A DNA stretch of 5,193 nucleotides from contig CAMYZR010000139.1 in the NCBI GenBank assembly GCA_947303905.1, positions 1 to 5,193 on the forward strand. The letters run 5' to 3'. Source of the DNA: an uncultured Atopobiaceae bacterium (GTDB lineage: Bacteria; Actinomycetota; Coriobacteriia; Coriobacteriales; Atopobiaceae). This document shows positions 1 to 5,193 of this stretch, piece after piece. Position numbers and translations under genes: made by a program. The first letter of the stretch is position 1; the number at the start of each line of letters is the position of its first letter. The notes below the pieces were generated by a model. That model ran no database searches and was not told the origin of the DNA. It saw only the letters and a list, made by a program, of their open reading frames with translations.

Positions 1-249
1 CGCGCGGCTTAACGCGCCATGTAAGCAGTGCGTCTAGCTGCGGTATCGCAGAAGGGTTTTGGTCGATGTAGCCAGCCGAGAGCCTGAGGATGAATACGGA
101 CTCGCATATCGCGAAATTTCTGCCACTAACCTAGCAGATTTCTAGCACGAGCCTTACCCGATGCGCCAACAGGCGCCGTTCGGAATGTGCGGTCTAGGTT
201 CGACTTGGTATATATGCGCAGAGCTGAGGTTTGAGTGACGTCAAGCTCC
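1..249. other. Non-coding stretch, no gene recognised
   Basis: I see no open frame with a plausible start, ribosome site and coding-type codon use on either strand. The base composition is less GC-rich than in the flanking gene. Small stem-loops can be drawn: a 5-bp stem at 2-6/13-17, a CTGCG/CGCAG stem with a four-base loop at 38-51 followed by a short T-run (57-60), and a GCGCC/GGCGC stem at 163-176. The one at 38-51 could be a weak rightward terminator, but its stem is short and its T-run is broken. The stretch lies downstream of the leftward LuxR-type gene, so it may hold that gene's 3' untranslated end. Confidence 0.5.
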
Positions 250-1206
250 CTAGCTTGCCCAGAAGTCCTGCATGAGCTCGTTGCGGCTCCTAGTCTCGGT
301 CTTGACCATGATGTTGTGCACGTGGGTCTTGATGGTGCCCTCGGAGAGGAACAGCTCCTGCGCGATGGTGCGGTTATCCTTGCCCTCGATGACCATCGCC
401 AGCACCTCGCGCTCGCGGCGCGAGAGGTTGTGCGCGGTGGCATAGGCGGGCAGCTGATCCTCAATGTGACGCACGAGGTCGCGGGCCTTCTTGCTCGGCT
501 CTTCGCTGTCCGTCGTGCCGGCAACGGGCGCGTCGGATACGGCCGTTGGCGGCATGTCGAAGCGCAACGCCAGCGTCTGCAGCGAGCCGCGAATCACGTG
601 GTAGGCCACAAACAGCATCATGAGGTTCTCGGAGAAGTTTCGTTCGGAAAGATAGAGCGTCAGCCAGCTGCTGTCGGGGGAGGGGATGGGGGAGGCGAGG
701 ATGATCCACCAGTCCTCAATCAGGATGCAGGCGAGCAGCCCCCATAGGAAGAGGTACCGAGGCCGCAGTTTGCCCAGGCGCTCGCGATAGGGCATGTCGT
801 TCGAGCGTTTCCATTTGAGATAGGCGTACGCCAGGCCAAAGGCAGTGAAGATCTGGCGCAGCGTGTAGAACAACCACTGGCGGAAGGGGCCATAGGGGAG
901 GGTCCAGATCACAATGCAGCAAGCGGCCACGAAGATGGCAACAGGCGCAACTTGCATGCGCTTGTTGTGCACGTCAAGGATGTCCAGCAGCATGACCCAG
1001 AGGCTTGCCATGACACCGGTGCCCGAGAGTATGCGTAGCAGCGGAAGGGGTATTTCGTAGTAAGTGTCCACCGAGAACGGGATGTTCTGGTGCAGGAACT
1101 CGATGCCAAAGATGCCGCAGATGTCGATGATGTAGAAGATGAAGAACGTCGCCTGCGGGATGAGCGCGCGCTTGTGCGAGACGGCGAAGGCTGCCACGGA
1201 GAGCAT
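250..1206 (-). CDS. LuxR-type transcriptional regulator with multi-pass membrane N-terminal region, probably N-terminally truncated
   Basis: Predicted membrane-anchored DNA-binding regulator. From the only in-frame ATG near the 5' end (1206) it encodes 318 residues. About six hydrophobic segments are visible (roughly residues 18-38, 53-77, 84-104, 110-131, 149-171, 190-210), after a partial first one at residues 1-9. A polar linker (220-245) precedes a C-terminal LuxR/GerE helix-turn-helix at about 261-311, with the hallmark stretches LSRREREVL, IAQELFLSEGTIKTH and TRSRNEL. LuxR-type proteins with a membrane sensor region are common in Coriobacteriia, often beside a transporter they may control; the ligand is unknown. 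The ATG has no ribosome site. The frame stays open to 1509, but beyond about 1230 its codons end often in T and its residues look non-coding, while another frame there looks coding. I therefore infer that the start of the first membrane helix is lost. A 6-bp stem (242-257) overlaps the TAG stop. The domain call is sure; intactness is doubtful. Confidence 0.8.
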   Translation of the reverse strand: MLSVAAFAVSHKRALIPQATFFIFYIIDICGIFGIEFLHQNIPFSVDTYYEIPLPLLRILSGTGVMASLWVMLLDILDVHNKRMQVAPVAIFVAACCIVIWTLPYGPFRQWLFYTLRQIFTAFGLAYAYLKWKRSNDMPYRERLGKLRPRYLFLWGLLACILIEDWWIILASPIPSPDSSWLTLYLSERNFSENLMMLFVAYHVIRGSLQTLALRFDMPPTAVSDAPVAGTTDSEEPSKKARDLVRHIEDQLPAYATAHNLSRREREVLAMVIEGKDNRTIAQELFLSEGTIKTHVHNIMVKTETRSRNELMQDFWAS

Positions 1207-1230
1207 CGCCGCGGCAATAGCGCTGGCGAG

Positions 1231-1389
1231 ATGGCCAAGATGCCCATGCTCATCGGTACGATCATCCTGCTGGCGATCGGCGAGGTCGTGCGCATCGTGT
1301 CCAAGCAGGGACGCGAGCAAGACTACCCCGGCATCGGCCGCGGCGTGCCCAGCCAGTTCGACGAGCCCGCGGAAGAAGAAGCTGCGTAG
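1231..1389 (+). pseudogene. 3' remnant of a membrane-protein gene (about 52 codons), identity unknown
   Basis: This rightward frame ends at TAG (1387-1389). It reads as one hydrophobic helix (MPMLIGTIILLAIGEVV), then a basic turn (RIVSKQGRE) and an acidic tail ending DEPAEEEAA, the usual look of the last transmembrane helix and cytoplasmic tail of an integral membrane protein. Nearly all its codons end in G or C, and its wobble phase differs from that of the adjoining LuxR-type gene. Upstream of about 1225 the same frame is simply antisense to that regulator. The ATG codons at 1231, 1240 and 1246 have no suitably spaced ribosome site, so I read it as a fragment lacking its 5' end rather than a small intact gene. 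The helix plus charged end faintly recalls DUF2975-type membrane proteins, but this is a weak guess; a transporter controlled by the neighbouring regulator is equally possible. A rightward stem-loop follows 25 bases after the stop. Confidence 0.5.
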
Positions 1390-1413
1390 CCTATACGCCC
1401 AATACCGTGTGAC

Positions 1414-1456
1414 ACGAGGGCTCGCCCAGCATCGGGTGAGCTCTCGTTGGCGTTTG
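1414..1456 (+). terminator. Probable rightward terminator stem-loop after the membrane-protein remnant
   Basis: The arms at 1414-1427 and 1434-1447 pair over 14 bp around a six-base loop (AGCATC). Twelve pairs are Watson-Crick and two are G·U in the rightward RNA; in the leftward RNA those two become A·C mismatches. This asymmetry argues that the hairpin works in rightward transcripts. It begins 25 bases after the TAG of the rightward remnant, the expected place for a terminator. The tail (TTGGCGTTTGG) is only modestly T-rich, so termination strength is uncertain. Confidence 0.5.
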
Positions 1457-1527
1457 GCGTGCCCGCCCTGTCGGCCACATCCTATTCCGCACGAGAATCG
1501 TTCCCGCATGTGCCCTCGAAAGGCATC

Positions 1528-1539
1528 TGGCTATAGCCA
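1528..1539. repeat. 12-bp perfect palindrome TGGCTATAGCCA
   Basis: A self-complementary 12-mer in non-coding DNA, 33 bases left of the inverted-repeat arm at 1572. A TAGCC is also found at a similar distance outside the right arm in inverted orientation (complement strand near 1780), so part of it may belong to a more diverged outer portion of the same repeat. It could also be a protein-binding dyad. Nothing shows a function. Confidence 0.3.
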
Positions 1540-1571
1540 AGGCCTCGCTGGGCAGAACAACCCGCTGCAAG

Positions 1572-1752
1572 CTGAAGAAACTGGCGAAATGGCAATGTCT
1601 TCTCGAGACCCTTCGCACACTGGTCGGTAAGGCAAAAACTCGTTCAGATAAACAGCAGGTAGATGGGCTGGACGCGCACACTGCTGTTGACAAGAAAAGC
1701 GGAAGATTGTATGAGCGTGTTCCGACATTGCCATTTCGCCAGTTTTCTTCAG
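1572..1752. repeat. Inverted-repeat element, 28/29-bp arms, about 181 bp overall (MITE-like)
   Basis: The left arm (1572-1599, beginning CTGAAGAAACTGGCGAAATG) and the reverse complement of the right arm (1724-1752) are identical except for one extra A in the right arm. The arms enclose 124 bp with no recognisable gene. Inside lies a smaller inverted repeat AACAGCAG/CTGCTGTT. Outside the arms the similarity continues weakly: GGCAGAAC at 1551-1558 against GGCAAAAC as the complement of 1763-1770. Arms this long with so little divergence are unlikely by chance. Possible readings are a non-autonomous mobile element or decayed insertion-sequence ends, two oppositely oriented copies of an intergenic repeat, or a large RNA hairpin. 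I see no clear target-site duplication. The right arm ends 17 bases beyond the GNAT stop codon. Confidence 0.6.
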
Positions 1753-1769
1753 GTTAGGGTGGGTTTTGC

Positions 1770-2342
1770 CTACACAGGGCTACCCAGTCCCGCATCCCAC
1801 TCGCTGTGCAGGATGGCGTGCACGCACATGTCGCCGATGCCTGCGTTGCTGTGGCACGCTTGTCGCAGGGTCCCCTCGTAGGTCATCCCGCAATGGCGCA
1901 TGACCCGGCCGGAGTTTGGGTTGCGGCTGTCGTGGTCGGCGCACACGCGCAGTGCCCCCGTCTCAGCAAACAGGTAGTCGATGACAGCTTGAAGAGCCTC
2001 GCTCGTGATACCCTGCCGCCACCAGCGCTTGCCGATGCAGTAGCCGATCTCAAAGGCGCTGACATTCTCCTGGTAGTTGACCACGCTGATGGAGCCGATG
2101 GGTTCGTCCGTTTCGCGCAGGCAGATGGCCCACTGGTAGAAGCTGGATCGCCTATAGTTGCGAATCCAGTCACTCAGGACGTTTCGTGTGACGTCGACGC
2201 TCTTGTGAGGCTCCCAGGTAAGGTAGCGCGTTACCTCTGGGTCGTTTGCCCAGTTGTCAAACATGGCCTGCGCATCGGTGTCCCGGAAGCGTCGCAGCAC
2301 GAGCCGCTCGGTCTCGAGGGTCTTGGTTCCCTGGTGTTTCAT
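1770..2342 (-). CDS. GNAT-family N-acetyltransferase (RimJ/RimL-like, Acetyltransf_3 type)
   Basis: Predicted cytoplasmic acetyl-CoA-dependent N-acetyltransferase of 190 residues, a normal length for this group. The N-terminal LETERLVLRRF (9-19) is the typical opening of RimJ/RimL-like enzymes. The acetyl-CoA binding region is GYCIGKRWWRQGITSEAL (100-117), with the R/Q-x-x-G-x-G/A loop represented by RWWRQGITSEA. The later NPNSGRVMRHCGM (141-153) matches the N-x-x-S-x-R-v-x-x-x-x-G-[FM] motif, followed by YEGTLRQ (155-161). The substrate could be a protein N-terminus, an amino acid or a small molecule such as an antibiotic; the sequence does not decide. The start ATG at 2342 is preceded by a strong GAGGAGGAG ribosome site a few bases upstream; an in-frame extension to 2456 lacks family features. 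The gene is divergent from the DUF362 gene and appears monocistronic. Confidence 0.9.
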   Translation of the reverse strand: MKHQGTKTLETERLVLRRFRDTDAQAMFDNWANDPEVTRYLTWEPHKSVDVTRNVLSDWIRNYRRSSFYQWAICLRETDEPIGSISVVNYQENVSAFEIGYCIGKRWWRQGITSEALQAVIDYLFAETGALRVCADHDSRNPNSGRVMRHCGMTYEGTLRQACHSNAGIGDMCVHAILHSEWDAGLGSPV

Positions 2343-2365
2343 GGCTCCTCCTCGGCTGCTCTGTG

Positions 2366-2379
2366 GTCGCACATGCGAC
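2366..2379. promoter_or_regulatory. Candidate operator: GTCGCA-CA-TGCGAC dyad upstream of the GNAT gene
   Basis: A 6-2-6 inverted repeat sits 24 bases upstream of the GNAT start, just beyond its ribosome site and within the 198-bp divergent intergenic region. It could bind a dimeric regulator or form a small hairpin in the leader. No convincing -35/-10 pair was found near it, so the assignment rests on symmetry and position only. Confidence 0.25.
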
Positions 2380-2540
2380 AAAGCCCATGGTACATCCTGC
2401 GGCGCGGGCCTCGCGTCTTCATAGCTCGGTCGACGAGAGGACGATAGTGGCCCCAATGCAGAACAGGGCCATTTCCTTTGTTAAGATGCCTTTGAAGCTG
2501 CGCGACAGGTGCTGGATAGCCATACGAGGAGGGAACTGCA

Positions 2541-3686
2541 ATGGGTGCAAATTCGAGTCCATCAACGGTGTGGTGGTGCGACCTGCGCACGCATGGGACA
2601 AGGAGCCGCCTGCAGATGCTTGAGCGTCTCTGTCGCCGCGCGGGCTTGCCCGATATGAGCCTTGCCAACAAGTTTGCAGCCATCAAGCTGCACCTGGGCG
2701 AGCCAGGAAACCTGAGCTTCCTGCGCCCCAATTACGCGCGGGTGGTAGCCGACCTCGTGCGCGAGGCAGGCGGCAAGCCGTTTCTCACCGATTGCAACAC
2801 GCTCTACGTGGGGGAGCGCAAGAACGCGCTCGACCACCTGGATGCGTCGACGCAGAATGGCTTTGGGCCGCTTACCACAGGCTGTCAGGTCATCATCGCC
2901 GACGGACTCAAGGGCACCGATGACGTGGAGGTTCCCGTGGAGGGTGGCGTTCATGTGCGGAGTGCCAAGATCGGTCGCGCCATCATGGATGCCGATGCGC
3001 TCGTAAGCCTCACGCACTTCAAGGGCCACGATCAGACGGGCTTCGGAGGTGCCCTCAAAAACATAGGCATGGGCTGCGGGAGCCGAGCGGGCAAGATGGA
3101 CATGCATGCGGCGGGCAAACCCCATGTGGATGAGGAACTGTGCATCGGTTGCATGGCCTGTGCGCACGCCTGCGCCCATGGCGCCATCAGCCATCGTGCG
3201 GAGAGACCGCGCCTGGCCTCGATCGACCAGGACGCATGCGTGGGCTGCGGCCACTGCATGGGTGTCTGCAATCAGGATGCCATCATCCCCAACGACGAGG
3301 CTGCCTCGGAGATTCTGGGGGAGCGCATCGCGGAGTATTCCAAGGCGGTATGCGATGGACGGCCGTGCTTCCACGTGAGCCTGGTGATCGACGTCTCGCC
3401 CAACTGCGACTGCTGGGAGCTCAACGACTCTGCCATCGTGCCTGACGTGGGCTTCTTTGCGAGCTTTGACCCCGTGGCACTCGACCAGGCGTGCGTGGAT
3501 GCCGTAAACGCGGCACCTGCCATCCCCACCTCGCTTCTGGGCGACGAGGAGCGTGCAAATCCGGATGACCCGCTGCTACACGACCACATTCATATGACCA
3601 ACCCCAACACGAGCTGGGAGGCGACGCTCGCACACGCCGAGCGAATCGGACATGGTACGCGTGCATATACGCTTGTGAAGGTGTAG
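2541..3686 (+). CDS. DUF362 domain-containing iron-sulfur protein with two [4Fe-4S] motifs
   Basis: A 381-residue cytoplasmic protein of the DUF362 family with an inserted bacterial-ferredoxin-like region. The N-terminal part contains family-typical stretches: KFAAIKLHLGEPGNLSFLRP (44-63), GGKPFLTDCNTLYVG (77-91), and SLTHFKGHDQTGFGGALKNI (156-175) leading to GMGCGSRAGK. Two clusters follow: C201-x2-C204-x2-C207-x3-C211 and C233-x2-C236-x2-C239-x3-C243. The usual Pro after the fourth Cys is replaced by Ala212 and Asn244. The C-terminal part has SPNCDCW (286-292), whose two Cys may be further metal ligands, then FFASFDPVALDQACVD (305-320). Members are thought to act in electron transfer or as redox enzymes, but no reaction is established. 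The ATG has a GAGGAGG site eight bases upstream, and the ensuing VWWCDLRT fits the family's N-terminus. The gene stands alone, convergent with DUF956 (96-bp gap without a clear terminator). The family call is very sure; the function is unknown. Confidence 0.92.
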   Translation: MGANSSPSTVWWCDLRTHGTRSRLQMLERLCRRAGLPDMSLANKFAAIKLHLGEPGNLSFLRPNYARVVADLVREAGGKPFLTDCNTLYVGERKNALDHLDASTQNGFGPLTTGCQVIIADGLKGTDDVEVPVEGGVHVRSAKIGRAIMDADALVSLTHFKGHDQTGFGGALKNIGMGCGSRAGKMDMHAAGKPHVDEELCIGCMACAHACAHGAISHRAERPRLASIDQDACVGCGHCMGVCNQDAIIPNDEAASEILGERIAEYSKAVCDGRPCFHVSLVIDVSPNCDCWELNDSAIVPDVGFFASFDPVALDQACVDAVNAAPAIPTSLLGDEERANPDDPLLHDHIHMTNPNTSWEATLAHAERIGHGTRAYTLVKV

Positions 3687-3782
3687 CCAGTAAGGGTCGG
3701 CGTGCGTATCGGGTTGCTGCCGGGCGAGCCCGTTGCCCTTGGCTGCGGGCCCAGAGACTGAGGCCGCTGGATACAACCCGCC

Positions 3783-4163
3783 TTAACCGCGACCGGTGAG
3801 ACGGCGCCCCAGGCCACGTACGCCGGCCTTGATAACGTCGGCAAACGAGGCCGAGCGCACGAGGTTGTCCTCGCCCACGTACTCGCGCACTGCGCGCAGT
3901 GTCGCCTTGTTGTCGCGCGTGGAGAAGGCAAAGTGGCCGCCCTGCTTGAGCAACACCGCGAAGCGCGTGATCTTATTGCCAATGACCTCGGCGGCGATGT
4001 GGTCGATTTCGCCCCAGGGAATCTGGATGAAGTCCTCGGGGTTCTTCTCGTTGTAGAACTCGAGAGCCGCATTACCCACCATGAGGTCTCCGTAGGTTCC
4101 CATGCCGGCAAACGAGGTCGCCTTGATCGTGAAATCGACGGAGCTGTTCTGTGACTGTGCCAT
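3783..4163 (-). CDS. DUF956 family protein (ManO-like), associated with the mannose PTS
   Basis: A 126-residue cytoplasmic protein without membrane segments, the usual length of DUF956. Recognisable stretches are NSSVDFTIKATSF (6-18), GTYGDLMVGNAALEFYN (22-38), IQIPWGEIDHIAAEVIG (46-62) and FAFSTRDNKATLRAVREYVG (78-97), ending in a basic tail GLGRRLTGRG. Genes of this family typically sit directly behind manL-manM-manN (mannose-family IIAB, IIC, IID), and some have been proposed to modulate expression or activity of that PTS. Here it follows the IID gene on the same strand after 136 bp, so it is likely the last gene of the operon. The ATG at 4163 has an AGAGAGGA ribosome site seven bases upstream. 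The two stem-loops in the gap may reduce its expression relative to the PTS genes. The family call is secure; the precise role is not. Confidence 0.9.
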   Translation of the reverse strand: MAQSQNSSVDFTIKATSFAGMGTYGDLMVGNAALEFYNEKNPEDFIQIPWGEIDHIAAEVIGNKITRFAVLLKQGGHFAFSTRDNKATLRAVREYVGEDNLVRSASFADVIKAGVRGLGRRLTGRG

Positions 4164-4201
4164 GCGTGGGTCCTCTCTGGAAGGCTGCGGCGGTTAAGGG
4201 C

Positions 4202-4247
4202 CAGCCGCCCGGCCAAGTTACGGTAGCACAACTTGGCCGGGCGGCTG
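4202..4247 (-). promoter_or_regulatory. Long perfect stem-loop between the IID and DUF956 genes
   Basis: The arms at 4202-4219 (CAGCCGCCCGGCCAAGTT) and 4230-4247 pair perfectly over 18 bp around a ten-base loop. The leftward transcript continues GGCCCTTAACCGCC, so there is no U-tract and it is not a textbook intrinsic terminator. It lies 38 bases upstream of the DUF956 start codon. It may be a partial terminator, an mRNA 3'-end stabiliser for the upstream PTS message, or a processing site. The symmetry itself is certain; the role is inferred. Confidence 0.6.
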
Positions 4248-4260
4248 TCAAGGGAAGGGA

Positions 4261-4289
4261 CGCGAGACAGGGGATGGTTTTGTCTCGCG
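4261..4289 (-). promoter_or_regulatory. Stem-loop immediately downstream of the PTS IID stop codon
   Basis: CGCGAGACA (4261-4269) pairs perfectly with TGTCTCGCG (4281-4289) around an 11-base loop. In the leftward transcript it begins 10 bases after the IID stop codon and is followed by a pyrimidine-rich run, TCCCTTCCCTTG, then by the longer 18-bp stem-loop. The U-content after it is too low for a standard terminator. Its position directly after a stop codon suggests transcript-end protection or attenuation. Confidence 0.5.
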
Positions 4290-4299
4290 GGAGGACTGC

Positions 4300-5193
4300 T
4301 TACATGAAGCCCAGGAGACGTCCGACGATACCCACGGCGAAGAGCGCCAGGATGATGGTGATCGGGGAGACGTTCTTCTTCAGGAGCTTGCAGCACAGCA
4401 GCGTGAGGCATACGGCAGCCAAGCCCGGGATGAGCTGGTTGAGGTTGTCCTGAAGCGTGGTGACCTTGATTGAATCAAGGGCGGTGCCACCAATTGCGTT
4501 GTACTGAGTCAGTGCTTCCTTGATGCCATCGGAACCCGCAGGAAGGTTGGCCCAGTCAATGTAGGCGCCTGCAGCCTGCTCAATCCTGGAGACGACCGGG
4601 GTGAAGGAAATCGACACCCAGCGCTGGACCAGAGCACCGATGATGAACATACCGAGGATGGAGGCACCCTCAGTCACCTTGCCAAGCAGGCCGCCGGAGA
4701 GGTCCTTGGCGATGGTGGTGCCCACGCTGTAACCAAACTCCTGCGTGTACCACAGGAAGGCCATACGAATGATGTTCCAAGCAATGAAGAACAGCAGCGG
4801 ACCGACGATGGAACCGCCCATGGCCATGGAGGCACCAAGTGCGCCGAGAATCGGGCGGATGGTGAACCAGAACACGGGGTCGCCGACGCCAGCCAGCGGG
4901 CCCATCATACCGACCTTGACGCCCTGAATAGTCTGGTCCTCGACCGGCATGCCATTGGCGCGCTCCTCCTCGAGTGCGAGGGTAACGCCGATGATCGGGG
5001 CGGACACGAAGGGCTGGGTGTTATAGAACTCGAGGTGACGCTTGAGTGCTGCGGCCTGCTCTTCCTTGTCCTTGTAGAGAGCCTTGATGGCCGGAATCAT
5101 GGCGTAGCACCAGCCGCCGTTCTGCATACGCTCGTAGTTCCAAGAGCCCTGCAGGAACTGATGGCGCCACCACACTGAACGACGATCAGCAAC
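4300..5193 (-). CDS. PTS mannose/fructose/sorbose-family IID component, 5' end outside the window
   Basis: Integral membrane subunit of a mannose-family phosphotransferase system, which with IIC forms the sugar channel while IIAB passes phosphate from HPr to the incoming sugar. The 297 visible residues begin VADRRSVWWRHQFLQGSWN, so a few N-terminal residues lie off the window; family members are about 300 residues. GTG at 5175 could be mistaken for a start, but the in-frame VADRRS before it matches the family's N-terminus. Hallmarks (numbered from the first visible residue) are LQGSWNYERMQNGGW (14-28), the highly conserved GPLAGVGDPVFWFTIRPILG (98-117), and hydrophobic segments at about 129-148, 176-191 and, at the C-terminus, 254-269 and 277-295. 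The sugar is not decided by this subunit; mannose, glucose, fructose or an amino sugar are possible. The IIAB and IIC genes are expected to the right, and DUF956 follows downstream. No regulator site is visible in this part. Confidence 0.95.
   Translation of the reverse strand, partial: VADRRSVWWRHQFLQGSWNYERMQNGGWCYAMIPAIKALYKDKEEQAAALKRHLEFYNTQPFVSAPIIGVTLALEEERANGMPVEDQTIQGVKVGMMGPLAGVGDPVFWFTIRPILGALGASMAMGGSIVGPLLFFIAWNIIRMAFLWYTQEFGYSVGTTIAKDLSGGLLGKVTEGASILGMFIIGALVQRWVSISFTPVVSRIEQAAGAYIDWANLPAGSDGIKEALTQYNAIGGTALDSIKVTTLQDNLNQLIPGLAAVCLTLLCCKLLKKNVSPITIILALFAVGIVGRLLGFM

Larger units (their letters stand above)
1390..1769. other. Non-coding region with terminator-like hairpin, palindrome and inverted-repeat element
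   Basis: No convincing gene lies in these 380 bases. The open frames crossing it give low-complexity Arg/Ser/Pro/Cys-rich translations without ribosome sites. Frames on opposite strands share similar peptides (such as RHCHFASF) only because they read the two arms of the inverted repeat. The region holds a 14-bp stem-loop (1414-1447), a 12-bp perfect palindrome TGGCTATAGCCA (1528-1539), and the inverted repeat at 1572-1599/1724-1752. It separates the 3' end of the membrane-protein remnant from the 3' end of the GNAT gene. Confidence 0.6.

Noticed and set aside
195..215. GGTTCGA motif resembling a tRNA T-loop, followed by TATATAT resembling an extended -10 box (TGG-TATATA)
   Set aside because: No matching T-arm, acceptor stem or anticodon arm can be drawn, and no -35 element at suitable spacing lies upstream of the -10-like run; the only gene to the right is on the opposite strand.
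1207..1509. In-frame upstream extension of the LuxR-type gene to an ATG at 1509
   Set aside because: The extra 101 residues are mostly polar and His/Asp/Arg-rich, their codons often end in T, and the rightward frame in 1231-1389 shows much better coding character. There is no ribosome site at 1509.
2343..2456. Extended GNAT start at 2456
   Set aside because: The 38 added residues have no family resemblance, while the ATG at 2342 has a strong, well-placed GAGGAGGAG ribosome site just before the conserved N-terminal motif.
2492..2520. TTGAAG - 17 bp - GATAGC as a promoter for the DUF362 gene
   Set aside because: Only TTGA and the central ATA match consensus, and the predicted transcript start would leave a leader of about 14 bases, barely including the ribosome site.
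2562..3374. 270-codon leftward open frame opposite the DUF362 gene
   Set aside because: It is a shadow created by the high G/C third positions of the DUF362 gene; the translation has no recognisable domain and no ribosome site.
3687..3782. Bidirectional terminator between the convergent DUF362 and DUF956 genes
   Set aside because: Only short or bulged stems can be drawn (for example CGGGC-GA-GCCCG) and no T-run follows on either strand.
3590..4411. 273-codon leftward open frame spanning DUF956 and both flanks
   Set aside because: It overlaps two well-supported genes in another frame, crosses the stem-loops, and is rich in Arg/Ser/Pro as expected of an out-of-frame reading.

Overview
The window looks like a piece of a high-GC Gram-positive genome, most likely an anaerobic gut-type actinobacterium of the class Coriobacteriia (Olsenella, Collinsella or Atopobium-like). 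Three things suggest this: the strong preference for G/C at third codon positions, a LuxR-type regulator with a multi-pass membrane sensor region (a type expanded in that class), and a mannose-family PTS IID gene followed by a DUF956 (ManO-like) gene. The taxonomic assignment is inference; no rRNA or other marker gene is present.

Layout, left to right. Bases 1-249 hold no gene I can support. A leftward LuxR-type membrane regulator occupies 250 to about 1206-1230 and appears to have lost its extreme N-terminus. It abuts, back to back, the last ~52 codons of a rightward membrane-protein gene (about 1231-1389), which is followed 25 bases later by a strong stem-loop that pairs best in the rightward RNA. 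The simplest reading is a deletion between two divergent genes that removed both 5' ends and their shared promoter region. Bases 1390-1769 are non-coding and contain that stem-loop, a 12-bp palindrome and a near-perfect 28/29-bp inverted repeat about 180 bp across, possibly the remnant of a small non-autonomous mobile element. A leftward GNAT acetyltransferase (1770-2342) follows. Divergent from it across 198 bp is a rightward DUF362 iron-sulfur protein with two [4Fe-4S] motifs (2541-3686). It converges on the leftward DUF956 gene (3783-4163). The right end of the window is the leftward mannose-family PTS IID gene (4300 to beyond 5193, 5' end outside the window).

The IID and DUF956 genes are probably the end of one PTS operon whose IIAB and IIC genes would lie to the right of the window. 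The 136 bp between them carries two consecutive stem-loops, one with a perfect 18-bp GC-rich stem, neither followed by a U-tract; these may set the relative level of the DUF956 message. The other genes look like independent units. I see no CRISPR array, tRNA, rRNA or transposase gene. I do not see a clear new multi-gene system here; the best leads are the truncated divergent pair, the inverted-repeat element and the operon-internal stem-loops.
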